Source: Legionella drozanskii LLAP-1 (GTDB lineage Bacteria; Pseudomonadota; Gammaproteobacteria; Legionellales; Legionellaceae). From it: a stretch of 62,720 bases of DNA. The number at the start of each line of letters is the position of its first letter. Within the stretch, counting starts at the first letter, position 1. The notes beneath the pieces were generated by a model that saw only the letters and a program-made list of their open reading frames with translations, was not told the DNA's origin and ran no database searches. This document shows, piece after piece, positions 17,100-26,055 of the stretch. The stretch spans positions 3,238 to 65,957 of the forward strand of contig NZ_LNXY01000034.1 in assembly GCF_001467585.1 (NCBI RefSeq), given 5' to 3'. Made by a program: the position numbers and the translations under genes.

Positions 17100-18926
17100 A
17101 TGGAATCTGTAATACAACCTCAAGCTAGTCTCAGCAAAACCAATCGTATTTTAAAGGATTATTTTGGCTTTGATTCCTTCCGCAGTCCTCAGGGAGATAT
17201 CATTGATCAACTCGTTGACGGCAATGACGTTTTAGTTCTTATGCCGACTGGCGGGGGCAAATCACTCTGCTACCAAATCCCAGCTTTAGTACGTCATGGT
17301 GTCGCTATTGTGGTTTCACCCCTAATCGCATTGATGGAAGACCAGGTAGCTGCACTTAAATTACAGGGTATTCGTGCTGCTTATTATAATTCATCACTGA
17401 AAAGCGAAGAGGCAAGACAGGTACTAGCTAAGCTGCATAATAATGAGCTCGATTTACTGTATATCGCGCCAGAGCGCTTGTTAAGCCAATCTTTTCTTGA
17501 CCGTTTACAAGAATGCGAACTTTCTTTATTTGCTATCGATGAAGCCCATTGTATTTCCCAGTGGGGTCATGATTTCCGCCCTGAATATGCAGCCTTAGGT
17601 TTATTAAAAACTCATTTTCCTACGATTCCGGTTATTGCACTTACAGCGACCGCTGACCAGCAAACACGCCAAGACATCATAAAAAAATTAAATTATCGGC
17701 CCCAGGAATTCATTGCTTCTTTCAATCGACCTAATATTCATTACAGCGTCGTTATAAAAAATAATCCCATTAAACAATTAAATCAGTTTTTGCTGGGGCA
17801 GAATCAACAATCCGGTATTATTTATTGTGGTACTCGTAATGCGGTAGAACGTTTAGCGTTGAAATTACAAGAATTAGGCTATCGCGCCCGAGCTTATCAT
17901 GCAGGCCTTGCCCATAGTGAGCGTCGTGAAGTGCAGTCCTTATTTCGTCATGATCACATTGATATGGTTGTTGCTACGATTGCTTTTGGGATGGGCATTG
18001 ATAAGCCGAATGTGCGCTTTGTGGTTCACTATGATTTACCTAAAACCATTGAAAGTTATTATCAAGAAACCGGAAGAGCCGGGCGAGATGGCTTACCCGC
18101 TCTTGCTTTGCTTCTTTATGATCCGGCAGACAGCGGCAGACTGCGAGGTTGGATAGCAACGACGAGTAATGAAGCCCAGCAGCGCATTGAAACCAACAAA
18201 CTTAACCATATGCTGGCTTTTGCTGAGGCTACCCATTGTCGCAGGCAAATCTTGCTTCGTTATTTTGATGAGCAGTTTGATGAAACCTGCAATAAATGCG
18301 ATGTCTGCGACAATCCACCGCAAACGATAGATGCTACGGAAGATGCGCAAAAATTTCTATCTTGTATTTACCGCTTACGGCAAAGTTATGGAATGACCCA
18401 TGTCATCGATGTTCTGCGCGGAAGCACCTCGGAGAAAATCCAACAAGCAAGGCATGAACAATTAAGTACTTTTGCCATTGGCAAAGATAAGACCGCTAAT
18501 TACTGGAAACAGCTAGGTTGGCAATTGATCCATCGGGATTATTGTTATCAAGATACTAACCGTTTTAATGTCCTGTGCTTAACTAAAAAAGCCGTTGCTG
18601 TGCTAAAAGGGGAAGAAAAAGTTTTTCTCACTCTACCTAAACCAGACTTAAAAACAAAAAACAACAAAGTAAAAGAACGAAATTTCCTAGTTAATACTGA
18701 GAATCCTTTATTTGAAACACTGCGCGCACTACGCCGAAAATTAGCTGAAGAAGAAAACAAACCGCCCTTTATGATCTTTAGCGATACCACCCTACATCAG
18801 ATGGTGAGAGACAAACCCCAGACTCTCGATGAATTACTAGATATCTCTGGAGTTGGTCAGCATAAATTGAGTCATTATGGATTACATTTTTTAAAAGTAC
18901 TGCGTGAGTCAGTGGAAATAGACTAA
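17100..18926 (+). CDS. recQ: ATP-dependent DNA helicase RecQ
   Basis: A 3'-5' superfamily-2 helicase for recombination and fork repair. The 608 residues match E. coli RecQ. Visible motifs are Walker A MPTGGGKSLCYQIPAL (about 48-63), DEAH with ISQWGHDFRPEY, motif III ALTATAD, motif VI GRAGRDG, and the RecQ-Ct zinc cluster C...CNKCDVCD (residues around 380-403). The C-terminal HRDC domain (about 535-605) is also present. The ATG lacks a strong adjacent ribosome site. Its TAA overlaps the convergent dodecin stop. Confidence 0.97.
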   Translation: MESVIQPQASLSKTNRILKDYFGFDSFRSPQGDIIDQLVDGNDVLVLMPTGGGKSLCYQIPALVRHGVAIVVSPLIALMEDQVAALKLQGIRAAYYNSSLKSEEARQVLAKLHNNELDLLYIAPERLLSQSFLDRLQECELSLFAIDEAHCISQWGHDFRPEYAALGLLKTHFPTIPVIALTATADQQTRQDIIKKLNYRPQEFIASFNRPNIHYSVVIKNNPIKQLNQFLLGQNQQSGIIYCGTRNAVERLALKLQELGYRARAYHAGLAHSERREVQSLFRHDHIDMVVATIAFGMGIDKPNVRFVVHYDLPKTIESYYQETGRAGRDGLPALALLLYDPADSGRLRGWIATTSNEAQQRIETNKLNHMLAFAEATHCRRQILLRYFDEQFDETCNKCDVCDNPPQTIDATEDAQKFLSCIYRLRQSYGMTHVIDVLRGSTSEKIQQARHEQLSTFAIGKDKTANYWKQLGWQLIHRDYCYQDTNRFNVLCLTKKAVAVLKGEEKVFLTLPKPDLKTKNNKVKERNFLVNTENPLFETLRALRRKLAEEENKPPFMIFSDTTLHQMVRDKPQTLDELLDISGVGQHKLSHYGLHFLKVLRESVEID

Positions 18927-19129
18927 TGTGCGTGACAACCAACTTTTATATGCACTTGATAATATTTACTTTTGGAGCCTTCAATGAATCCGCGAGTTTG
19001 GAGAACCTCATACCAATCCAGTTTACCATGTAGCTTGGCGGCTGTTGCGATCGCATTATTAATAGCTTCTTCAATTCCCTCTTCCGAAGTACCCACCAGC
19101 TCCACAATTTGATAAACACGATTGTTCAT
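18923..19129 (-). CDS. Dodecin-family flavin-binding protein
   Basis: A 68-residue protein matching dodecin, a dodecameric shell that stores and buffers flavins. Seen are VYQIVELVGTSEEGIEEAI, then the N-A-I-A-T-A segment, LDWYEVLQTRGFI with the flavin-stacking Trp, and the final strand YYQVHIKVG. The start at 19129 is chosen because AGGAG lies 6 nt upstream; a frame from 19150 would add seven residues before it. The C-terminus GCHAH is odd but short. Its stop codon overlaps recQ's stop on the other strand, so the two transcripts converge with no gap. Confidence 0.92.
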   Translation of the reverse strand: MNNRVYQIVELVGTSEEGIEEAINNAIATAAKLHGKLDWYEVLQTRGFIEGSKSKYYQVHIKVGCHAH

Positions 19130-19288
19130 TTCTTCTCCTTGAATTTGCATACTTAAGTCCCTATGTGAATTTTAGTGTAGACGAAAAATTGCCGGTTAGC
19201 ACGCATTAATTAATGAAACTATGTTTCTCTATGAAGAACCATAACGCCTCCTATAAGGACGAAACAAAAGACCCCTTTAGTTTGCCGG

Positions 19289-19975
19289 CTAAAAATAATC
19301 AATCCAAAATCGCATCAATGTAGTCACTGCCTGGGGCGCTTCCATGGGACTCATATGCCCAGAATCTTCGATGATCGCTAACTTAGCATGGGGAATCTTC
19401 TGTGCTAATTCTAAATGTGATTCTAAGGAAAAAACACGATCATACTCAGCATGAATAATCATGGTTGGCATTGTTAATTGAGGAAGAATAGAAACAGTTT
19501 CTCTGCGAGTTAGTAATGCTTTTTCTTGGTTAAGAAAAGACTTTTCACCAACGCTTAGAAACATGGCTAGTACCTCCTTTTTTAGATTCGAACAATAAAC
19601 ATAGCGCTCCGCGATGTCCTCGGCTAAGGAGTGAAATTTTCCCCGCGCAACCGCCTCAATCATCGCAAAACGATCTTTCCTTTTTTCCGGCGGATCGGCT
19701 TGTGCAGAAGTATTCAGCAAGCATAGCTTTGAGATCCGTTCCGGTGCGGCTTTAGCTAATTCTAATGCGAGCCAACCACCCATAGAATGTCCAGCTAAAA
19801 TAAACCGACCTTTAACCGTTTCAAGGACCATCGCTAGCAAATCCTCCATACAATCCTTAACGGTTAGGGGAATTACCTGGCAAGGAACTAGATGACTTAG
19901 ATGCTTAATTTGATGCGACCAAACCTTTTCATCAGATAAAACACCGGGTAAAAGGACAAGCGTTTCTTGTAACAT
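19289..19975 (-). CDS. Alpha/beta-hydrolase fold protein
   Basis: A 228-residue soluble hydrolase. It has a G-H-S-M-G-G nucleophile elbow (FILAGHSMGGWLALELA), an acid region in MIIHAEYDRVFSLESH and a final histidine in IEDSGHMSPMEAP, giving a complete Ser-Asp-His triad. The start at 19975 is preferred: AAGGA lies 8 nt upstream, while the ATG at 19984 overlaps that ribosome site. It resembles BioH/MenH-like small esterases, but the substrate cannot be told. No operon partner is apparent. Confidence 0.85.
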   Translation of the reverse strand: MLQETLVLLPGVLSDEKVWSHQIKHLSHLVPCQVIPLTVKDCMEDLLAMVLETVKGRFILAGHSMGGWLALELAKAAPERISKLCLLNTSAQADPPEKRKDRFAMIEAVARGKFHSLAEDIAERYVYCSNLKKEVLAMFLSVGEKSFLNQEKALLTRRETVSILPQLTMPTMIIHAEYDRVFSLESHLELAQKIPHAKLAIIEDSGHMSPMEAPQAVTTLMRFWIDYF

Positions 19976-20068
19976 AATGACCATCCTTGCTCAAAAATGA
20001 CTCTCTACTAATCGGCATGATTTTTGAATTAGTTTTACAATCTTCATGTGGTTAAGGATCTTTTAAAA

Positions 20069-20158
20069 ATGAAAACAAAACATCACTTTGGAAGATTTCT
20101 TCCTTTTATTCTTTATACTTCAGTTTCAATTTACTATAGCGCGTCAGGTCTTTTTTAA
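20069..20158 (+). CDS. Possible 29-residue membrane peptide
   Basis: ATG 20069 to TAA 20158 encodes a basic N-terminus (MKTKHHFGR) followed by about 18 mainly hydrophobic and aromatic residues (FLPFILYTSVSIYYS). AAGGA lies 10 nt upstream. It fills an otherwise empty 250-bp gap between two minus-strand genes. It could be a small membrane peptide, a leftover signal sequence, or chance. Confidence 0.3.
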   Translation: MKTKHHFGRFLPFILYTSVSIYYSASGLF

Positions 20159-20227
20159 CTCATTTAGTAGAAATAATAACAAAATTGGCCTATGAATTTT
20201 GTTATTATTATTCACAATCAAATTATA

Positions 20228-20677
20228 TTAAGGATTAAAAATGGTAATATCGCCATGTGAATCATTAAGTTTTTTTGGATTAGAGCTCTCCATTTTCAAC
20301 GATTTTTCGAAAACGTCTCCTTCCAACTGTACCAATACTGTTTCGTAAGTTAGAGGATTAATAAAAGTAATTACTTTACGAGTATCTTCCCAGTCTCGAT
20401 GATCTGAGCTATAGATAAAAACATAGCGTACATAGGTTGTTTGTCCAGGTTCTAAAAAGCAAGCTTCTCCCGCTTGAGCATTTACTGGCAGACACGCTTT
20501 GGGGTATTTGTCAGGGGCTCTATCAAATTGGATGAAGCCTCGTTTGGCAAAAACTCTTGATGAATCGACAATAATCCAGGTGTAATTTGATTGGTTTGTA
20601 ATTTTTCTATCGTAGAAGCCAAAACTAAGGCTGGGTAGAATTAGAACAATAGCAAAAAGGAAAAATTTATTAAACAT
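20228..20677 (-). CDS. Exported protein of unknown function
   Basis: A 149-residue protein with an N-terminal signal peptide (MFNKFFLFAIVLILPSLSFG, about 1-20). The mature region is rich in beta-prone and aromatic residues. It has two Cys (in KACLPVNAQAGEACFLEPG, 14 residues apart) that could form a disulfide. The segment T-N-Q-S-N-Y-T-W followed later by LEPGQTTYVRYVF suggests a beta-sandwich of the kind that interacts at a surface, but no family is recognised. It stands alone upstream of the ccm genes, and both flanks are non-coding and AT-rich. Periplasmic or secreted location is inferred. Confidence 0.7.
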   Translation of the reverse strand: MFNKFFLFAIVLILPSLSFGFYDRKITNQSNYTWIIVDSSRVFAKRGFIQFDRAPDKYPKACLPVNAQAGEACFLEPGQTTYVRYVFIYSSDHRDWEDTRKVITFINPLTYETVLVQLEGDVFEKSLKMESSNPKKLNDSHGDITIFNP

Positions 20678-20772
20678 GGCAGCTTCTGATTATTTATTAA
20701 ACAGAAATATTAATATTTTCTCATCCTAAATTCAATAGAACTTTCATAAATAGCAACCGTATTGATAATCAA

Positions 20773-21441
20773 TCAGGGAGACATCAGTTTCTGCTGTGCT
20801 TTAGCGATAGCTTTGCGTAATAATTGAGCTTCTTCCGATTGTTCCGGAGCTAGTTTAAGCAATTGTTGCCAATAATCGATGGCTAATTGATAATTTCTAT
20901 CTGCAAAAGCATCCATTGCTAGCATGGCTAAGGCATCGGGTTGATTTGGATCTTTCTGCAATAAATTTTTTAATATCTCTCTAATCTGTTTATTAAATTG
21001 TTGCTGATTTAATTGCAAAAGACTTTGAGCATAATTGATTAGTGTCATTTCATTTTCAGGTTTTAATTCGAGTGCTTTTAAAAAAGCATCCCGTGCTTCA
21101 AGCCATTGGCCTTGACTCGCATACAATCGCCCTAACAAATACCATCCCCGCTCACTATTTGGATCTTGCTTAAGCCGAGTCTTCATTCGCTCAACTAATT
21201 CTGCAGGACTTTTAATTGTCTGCAACACAGCTTGGACTTGCTGCTGAGTTGCCTCTCGATGTTGATATTCCTGCCAGGATGACCAAGCACCCCATCGCCA
21301 ATACACAAGCGATGAAAAGACAACAAATACAGGAACAATAATAACCATCAGCAACTTAGTTTTGCGCAAAGGATATAAAGCTAAAGGCAAAGCCAATAAA
21401 CCCAATACGATAAAACTAATTAATAACCACCATTCATTCAT
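20773..21441 (-). CDS. ccmI: Cytochrome c maturation factor CcmI (TPR protein)
   Basis: The protein chaperones apocytochrome c to the CcmF-CcmH haem ligation complex. At 222 residues it has two membrane helices at the N-terminus (about 5-20 and 30-48) and then a TPR domain (about 85-215) with clear repeats such as RGWYLLGRLYASQGQWLEARDAF. It is shorter than typical CcmI (about 400) because the long C-terminal periplasmic region is absent, so it corresponds to the minimal TPR form. It overlaps ccmH by 8 nt at the end of the ccm gene block. Confidence 0.85.
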   Translation of the reverse strand: MNEWWLLISFIVLGLLALPLALYPLRKTKLLMVIIVPVFVVFSSLVYWRWGAWSSWQEYQHREATQQQVQAVLQTIKSPAELVERMKTRLKQDPNSERGWYLLGRLYASQGQWLEARDAFLKALELKPENEMTLINYAQSLLQLNQQQFNKQIREILKNLLQKDPNQPDALAMLAMDAFADRNYQLAIDYWQQLLKLAPEQSEEAQLLRKAIAKAQQKLMSP

Positions 21442-21826
21442 AAGAATTTCGCTTTACACAGGTATGCCAAAAAATTAATAAACCTAAAAATAAAAACAAG
21501 GACGGCCCAAACCACAGCAAAGCAGTCAAAGACTTAACCGGTGGATTAAACAAAATAAAATCACCGTAACGACTCGTTAAATAGCTGATAATTTCGCCAT
21601 CAGATTTTCCTTGTTTGACCAAATCATAAACTTGCTCACGTAAATCTTTAGCTAACCCCGCATTAGAATCCGCTAAGTCTTGATTCTGGCAGACCAGGCA
21701 GCGTAACTCTTTGAGTAAATGCGCAAACTGCGCATCCTGTTTTGCCGTAGCCAGTGGATAAATCGTATTGGCTGACGCTAAGGGCATAAACAAAAAAAAG
21801 CTGAGAATTAATAGACAAGCTTTCAT
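21434..21826 (-). CDS. ccmH: Cytochrome c maturation protein CcmH
   Basis: A thiol-oxidoreductase that reduces apocytochrome c haem-binding cysteines. It has 130 residues, a signal peptide (about 1-19), the diagnostic LRCLVCQNQ motif with Cys43 and Cys46, and a C-terminal membrane helix (LLWFGPSLFLFLGLLIFW). It lacks the TPR part found in E. coli CcmH, which is here the separate ccmI. Its start overlaps the ccmG stop (4 nt). Confidence 0.95.
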   Translation of the reverse strand: MKACLLILSFFLFMPLASANTIYPLATAKQDAQFAHLLKELRCLVCQNQDLADSNAGLAKDLREQVYDLVKQGKSDGEIISYLTSRYGDFILFNPPVKSLTALLWFGPSLFLFLGLLIFWHTCVKRNSYE

Positions 21827-22356
21827 GCTTCACCTTCCAATTGTTTGATACGCGGTAGAAAATCAGATTGCCAAGCTTTTTCATCCAAAATACCAATATG
21901 TCGATAGCGAATAATACCTTTTTTATCGATCAAAAAGCTTTCTGGTGCGCCATACACGCCTAAATCAATGGCTACTTTGCCTTCTTTATCCTCGCCCACC
22001 GCTTGATAAGGATTACCCCATTCTTTTAACCACCGCTGAGCGTTTTCTGTCTTGTCCTTATAATTTAAGCCATAAATGGGAACAGCCTCTCGTGCAAGTC
22101 GCATTAAAAAAACCTGTTCATCGATACAAGCTGCACACCAGCTCGCCCAGATATTTAATACTGCGACTCGTCCTTTCATCCGTTGCGGAGTAAATAATTC
22201 GCCCTCTTCCAAAGCCGGCAGTTGAAAAGACGGTAAAGCTTTACCTAACTGTGCAGAGGGTAATTTTCTCGGTTCTAAAGACAAACCACGCCAGAGAAAA
22301 AAAACCAGCGATGCAAAAATTGCTAATGGGATTAAACGCCAATAAAGAGCTTTCAT
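21823..22356 (-). CDS. ccmG: Thiol:disulfide interchange protein CcmG (DsbE)
   Basis: A periplasmic thioredoxin-like protein anchored by one N-terminal helix (about 8-24) that supplies reductant for cytochrome c assembly. The active site is WCAAC (Cys74, Cys77) within NIWASWCAACIDE. CcmG usually has WCPTC or WCxPC, so the Ala-Ala dipeptide is somewhat unusual. The family features GVYGAPESFLIDKKG (with the cis-Pro region) and RHIG are present. The 177 residues are normal. It overlaps ccmF and ccmH by 4 nt each. Confidence 0.95.
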   Translation of the reverse strand: MKALYWRLIPLAIFASLVFFLWRGLSLEPRKLPSAQLGKALPSFQLPALEEGELFTPQRMKGRVAVLNIWASWCAACIDEQVFLMRLAREAVPIYGLNYKDKTENAQRWLKEWGNPYQAVGEDKEGKVAIDLGVYGAPESFLIDKKGIIRYRHIGILDEKAWQSDFLPRIKQLEGEA

Positions 22357-24308
22357 ACCTTGACCTCTTGTCCATAATCAGCCGTTTGTTTTTGCCGAGC
22401 TTGATAATAGCGTCTGTCCGTAAGAGCCACTATGCCTCCCGCTAAAATCATAAAACCTCCGCCCCAAATCCAACGCACAAAAGGTTTAAAATAGACACGA
22501 ACTGACCAAGATTTATCATCTAAAGGCTCACCAAGAGCGACATAAATATCACGAAAAGGATTCACGTCAATCGCTGATTCCGTCATTGCCATTTGCCCGA
22601 CATTATATATGCGTTTTTCCGGATAAATCACCGTTTCCTTATCATGACGCTTAATTAAAAATTGGGTTTGAGTCCCACGATAGTTTGCACCCACTAATGG
22701 GGATTCATTAATAAACGAAATTTTATAGCCCGCCAAATTAACGGTATCACCGGGAGCCATTTTAACATCATCTTGTATACCATAACCGGTCGATACAGCA
22801 ATACCAATCACCGTTACAGCAACCCCGCAGTGGGCAAGCACCATACCCCAAAAGGCCTGTCCTAGGTTGAGCAGTCCTCGCTGTTTGATGCGCATTAAAA
22901 CTAATTTGAAGGTACTCAATACAACCCAAAACGCCAGCATTAAACCCAGCAAGCTGTAGCCATTAATTGGTTGTTTTAGCCAAATTAATAATAAAAAGGG
23001 AACTAAGATACTTAGAAAAAATACTTTAGATAATTTAGAAGCAATTTTACGCAGACTATCTCGCTGCCAATTTAAATGAACACCTATCCCCATTAGAATC
23101 AACAAGGGAATCATTAATGGCACAAATACGGAATTAAAATAAGGCGCACCCACCGATAATTTACCTAAACCTAAGCCATCAATAAGCAGAGGATAAACAG
23201 TACCCATCAATACAGTTAACATGATTACTGCAAGGAAGACATTATTTAGAAGTAGCGCAGACTCACGCGAAAAAACGGAAGGATTTTCAATGCGTTGTAA
23301 GGTTTGTGCGCGCAAAGCGAACAGTAGCAATGAACCGCCAATAACTATCAGAAGAAAACAAAGAATATAAAGACCACGTTGAGGATCCACTGCAAAGGCA
23401 TGCACCGAAGTCAAAACCCCTGAACGAACTAAAAAAGTCCCTACCAAACTTAGGGAAAAAGCGGTAATAGCCAGCAACATCGTCCAGGCTTTAAATTGCT
23501 GCCGCTGCTCGCTTACGGCTAGTGAGTGCAATAATGCCGTACCCACTAGCCAGGGCATAAAAGACGCGTTTTCTACAGGATCCCAAAACCACCATCCACC
23601 CCAGCCTAACTCGCGATAAGCCCACCAACTTCCGAGGGTAATACCCGCTGTTAAACAACACCATGCGGCTAAAGTCCAGGGTCTAGTCCATTTTGCCCAA
23701 GCAGATTCCACTTTTCCCACCCAAAGTGCCGCAATTGCAAAAGCGAAAGCCACAGAAAAGCCTACATATCCCATGTAAAGCATAGGGGGATGAAATAAGA
23801 ATCCCGGATCTTGTAACAGAGGATTTAAGTCACGACCCTGTGTTTGCAATAGTTGAAATTGCCGAATAAAGGGATTTGAAGTGCTAAGCAAGAAAAGAAT
23901 AAATCCAATACTAAGCCATCCTAAAACAACTAAAACGCGAGCGCGCATTGCTTTATCTAACGATGAACTAAAAAAGCTAATGGCAAACATCCAAAAACTT
24001 AAAATGGCGACCCAAAGTAGCATGGATCCCTCATGCCCTCCCCAAACGGCGCAAAGTTTATAAAACCAAGGCAGAGTGACGCTAGAATTAGTTAATACAT
24101 AAACGACTGAGAAATCATCGTTTAAAAAACAAAGGGTTAAAGAACAATAGGCTAAAGCGATAAAAATAAACTGACCGCAGGCATATAGAGGCGCTGCATT
24201 AATCCACTCTTCTTTTTTACGCCATAAACCAAGTGTTGGCATAATAGCCAATAACGAGGCAAACAATAGGGCTAATATTAATGAAAATAAACCAATTTCA
24301 GCTATCAT
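22353..24308 (-). CDS. ccmF: Haem lyase subunit CcmF
   Basis: A large inner-membrane protein that takes haem from holo-CcmE and attaches it to apocytochrome c. The 651 residues match the family. It has about 15 hydrophobic helices and the WWD haem-binding signature [20 protein letters not shown] (about 235-254). A long periplasmic loop precedes the last helix (about 505-610). It overlaps ccmE by 11 nt and ccmG by 4 nt. Confidence 0.97.
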   Translation of the reverse strand: MIAEIGLFSLILALLFASLLAIMPTLGLWRKKEEWINAAPLYACGQFIFIALAYCSLTLCFLNDDFSVVYVLTNSSVTLPWFYKLCAVWGGHEGSMLLWVAILSFWMFAISFFSSSLDKAMRARVLVVLGWLSIGFILFLLSTSNPFIRQFQLLQTQGRDLNPLLQDPGFLFHPPMLYMGYVGFSVAFAFAIAALWVGKVESAWAKWTRPWTLAAWCCLTAGITLGSWWAYRELGWGGWWFWDPVENASFMPWLVGTALLHSLAVSEQRQQFKAWTMLLAITAFSLSLVGTFLVRSGVLTSVHAFAVDPQRGLYILCFLLIVIGGSLLLFALRAQTLQRIENPSVFSRESALLLNNVFLAVIMLTVLMGTVYPLLIDGLGLGKLSVGAPYFNSVFVPLMIPLLILMGIGVHLNWQRDSLRKIASKLSKVFFLSILVPFLLLIWLKQPINGYSLLGLMLAFWVVLSTFKLVLMRIKQRGLLNLGQAFWGMVLAHCGVAVTVIGIAVSTGYGIQDDVKMAPGDTVNLAGYKISFINESPLVGANYRGTQTQFLIKRHDKETVIYPEKRIYNVGQMAMTESAIDVNPFRDIYVALGEPLDDKSWSVRVYFKPFVRWIWGGGFMILAGGIVALTDRRYYQARQKQTADYGQEVKV

Positions 24309-24750
24309 TTACTTTCTTTGCTCCAGATTGCACCGTTTTTGCCAAAGCATCTTTGACTTCTGGCGGCATATAATTCGCATCATGTTTTGCCAGCACTTCT
24401 GTGGCAGTGAAATGCTGGTTATCACTTACTACACCAAGGGCAACAATGCCCTGCCCCTCACGAAAGAGATCAGGTAAGATGCCTCTGTAATGTACCGTTA
24501 CTGTTTGCTTGAAATCGGTCAATTTAAATTCAACGGACAAATCCTCGCCACGCACAATACTATCTTTTACAACCATGCCTCCTAAACGAATCGATTGTTT
24601 ATTGGAGGCTTCGCCATTCACGACCTGGGTAGGTGTAAAGAATAAATTAATGTTTTGCCCTAAAGCATAGAGGACAAGAGCTGTCACTAAGGTCAGAACG
24701 AAGAGAATAAACAACAAGACTAGCATTTTTCGCTTGCGGACGGGATTCAT
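24298..24750 (-). CDS. ccmE: Haem chaperone CcmE
   Basis: A periplasmic OB-fold haem chaperone. The 150-residue protein has one N-terminal membrane anchor (about 9-30) and the covalent haem-binding motif [13 protein letters not shown], with His123 and Tyr127. The family's R-L-G-G-M-V segment begins the OB-fold. It follows ccmD after 1 bp and overlaps ccmF by 11 nt. Confidence 0.96.
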   Translation of the reverse strand: MNPVRKRKMLVLLFILFVLTLVTALVLYALGQNINLFFTPTQVVNGEASNKQSIRLGGMVVKDSIVRGEDLSVEFKLTDFKQTVTVHYRGILPDLFREGQGIVALGVVSDNQHFTATEVLAKHDANYMPPEVKDALAKTVQSGAKKVNDS

Positions 24751-24751
24751 C

Positions 24752-24913
24752 TTATGGCCTCTTAAACCACTGTTGTAATTTTTTACGTGTCCTTTTTTGT
24801 TGAAATTTAATATTGAGCAAATTCATTAGAAACACCAAGCCAACTAGTCCATAAGCCGACCAAATATAAGTGGAATAGCCTCCCATCGTTAGCCATTGCT
24901 GGAACTGACTCAT
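24752..24913 (-). CDS. ccmD: Haem exporter subunit CcmD
   Basis: A 53-residue single-helix protein that helps release holo-CcmE from CcmAB-CcmC. The start at 24913 ([18 protein letters not shown]) is chosen because GAGGG lies 5 nt upstream and it overlaps the ccmC stop by 4 nt. A frame from 24946 would add a very basic segment inside ccmC. Typical CcmD features are the MGGYxxYIWxAYG region, one helix and a Lys/Arg-rich tail. Confidence 0.9.
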   Translation of the reverse strand: MSQFQQWLTMGGYSTYIWSAYGLVGLVFLMNLLNIKFQQKRTRKKLQQWFKRP

Positions 24914-25653
24914 ATTTTCCCTCTTTCTACGAGATCTTTTACCCAATTTTGCCTTCGTTCACGCTCTAGCACTTCAGTGCGCGCTTTATGCAACATAAGC
25001 CAAGCACAATACAATGAAAAACCCAAAAGAGTTAGTAATAAAGGATATAACATAGAGCCAGCAATTTTAGGTTTAGCAAAAACTGATAAAGTTGCCCCTT
25101 GATGCAGCGAATTCCACCAATACACGGAATAATGAATAATGGGTAAATCCACTAAGCCAACCAGCGTTAAAATGGCGAGAATCTTGTCGCCCTGCTCTTT
25201 ATTTTGGAAGGCACCTTTAGTCGCAAGTATGGCTAAATATAAAAGTAATAAAATGAGTTCCGAAGTAAGGCGAGCATCCCACACCCACCAGGTTCCCCAC
25301 ATCGGTTTACCCCAAATACTTCCTGTGACCAAGGCAAGAAAAGCCATCGATGCGCCCAACTGAGCTGCGATTCCGAGCATCATGCCTGCCATTTTGATGC
25401 CCCAAACTAATAAGAGTAAGGCCAAGAACCCCATCCAACCATAAATCGCCATCGACAAGAAAGCGCTGGGAACATGCACATAAATAATACGGAAAGCATC
25501 GCCTTGCTGATAATCAGGCGGCGCAAACACTAAGCCCCAGATTATACCAATCGTTAGCAAAATTAGTGCGCTAAAACCTAACCAATTCAACCAAGGTTTC
25601 GTCAATTGGTAAAACGCCTTGGGCGAAGCCATTTGATATAAAAATTTCCACAT
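24910..25653 (-). CDS. ccmC: Haem exporter permease subunit CcmC
   Basis: A six-helix membrane protein that presents haem to CcmE. It carries the WWD signature WGKPMWGTWWVWDARLTSELIL. The start at 25653 (MWKFLYQMASPK) is preferred because CcmC proteins begin MWK; a frame from 25719 would add 22 residues not expected in the family. No strong ribosome site precedes it. At 247 residues it is normal. It is now the first gene of the ccmC-I block, cut off from ccmAB, so it needs its own promoter. Confidence 0.95.
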   Translation of the reverse strand: MWKFLYQMASPKAFYQLTKPWLNWLGFSALILLTIGIIWGLVFAPPDYQQGDAFRIIYVHVPSAFLSMAIYGWMGFLALLLLVWGIKMAGMMLGIAAQLGASMAFLALVTGSIWGKPMWGTWWVWDARLTSELILLLLYLAILATKGAFQNKEQGDKILAILTLVGLVDLPIIHYSVYWWNSLHQGATLSVFAKPKIAGSMLYPLLLTLLGFSLYCAWLMLHKARTEVLERERRQNWVKDLVERGKI

Positions 25654-25882
25654 AGGGGTAGTTCGAATTGCAAAATGCCGGATTTTATCATGTATCAGAA
25701 TGGATTGACAATTTGGCATCGTCTTTCAATTGGTATTGTCCTGACAGTAGGCATTGTTGGGTGATTGAATTTCGTACAAAACCAATGTAGGGCCTTGACC
25801 TATAGCCGTCCGGCTAAGCCTTTTAGGTTAACAATTACCCGTTCGCAAGGCAGCAAGGCTTCGAGACGGCCTTAGGGCCTCC
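25654..25882. repeat. ccmC upstream gap with dispersed GC-rich palindrome
   Basis: Most of this stretch is non-coding. At about 25849-25906 lies a GC-rich element, CCGTTCG...CTTCGAGACGGCC-TTA-GGGCCTCCTCAGCCCGAACGG, with outer inverted CCGTTCG/CGAACGG ends and an inner GGCC/GGCC hairpin. It belongs to the type of short dispersed palindrome (TTCGA...CTCAG...GAACGG) common in proteobacterial intergenic regions. It runs into the end of the gene remnant at 25883-26050. Any ccmC promoter must lie in this region. Confidence 0.5.
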
Positions 25883-26050
25883 TCAGCCCGAACGGAGCCA
25901 GTTAAAATATGGAAAAATATCCTTAATCTGACGGGTATGGGCTTTGGCCCAATAATTCATCCATGCAGCAATGCTGGCCGGGGAATAGAGATGATTTTGC
26001 TTGAACAGGTCATATTTTTTGAATAAACTCCAGCTTTTTTGTATGAGATT
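25883..26050 (-). pseudogene. Remnant of an unidentified gene (C-terminal 55 codons)
   Basis: On the minus strand an open frame of 55 codons runs from an in-frame TAA (26053-26051) to TGA (25885-25883). It has protein-like composition: many aromatic and charged residues, for example ASIAAWMNYWAKAHTRQIKD and DIFPYFNWLRSG at the end. It has no good start, so it looks like the surviving tail of a longer gene. I do not recognise the family. Its last codons lie within the dispersed palindrome. It abuts the start of the effector-like gene on the other strand. Confidence 0.4.
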
Positions 26051-26055
26051 TTACC

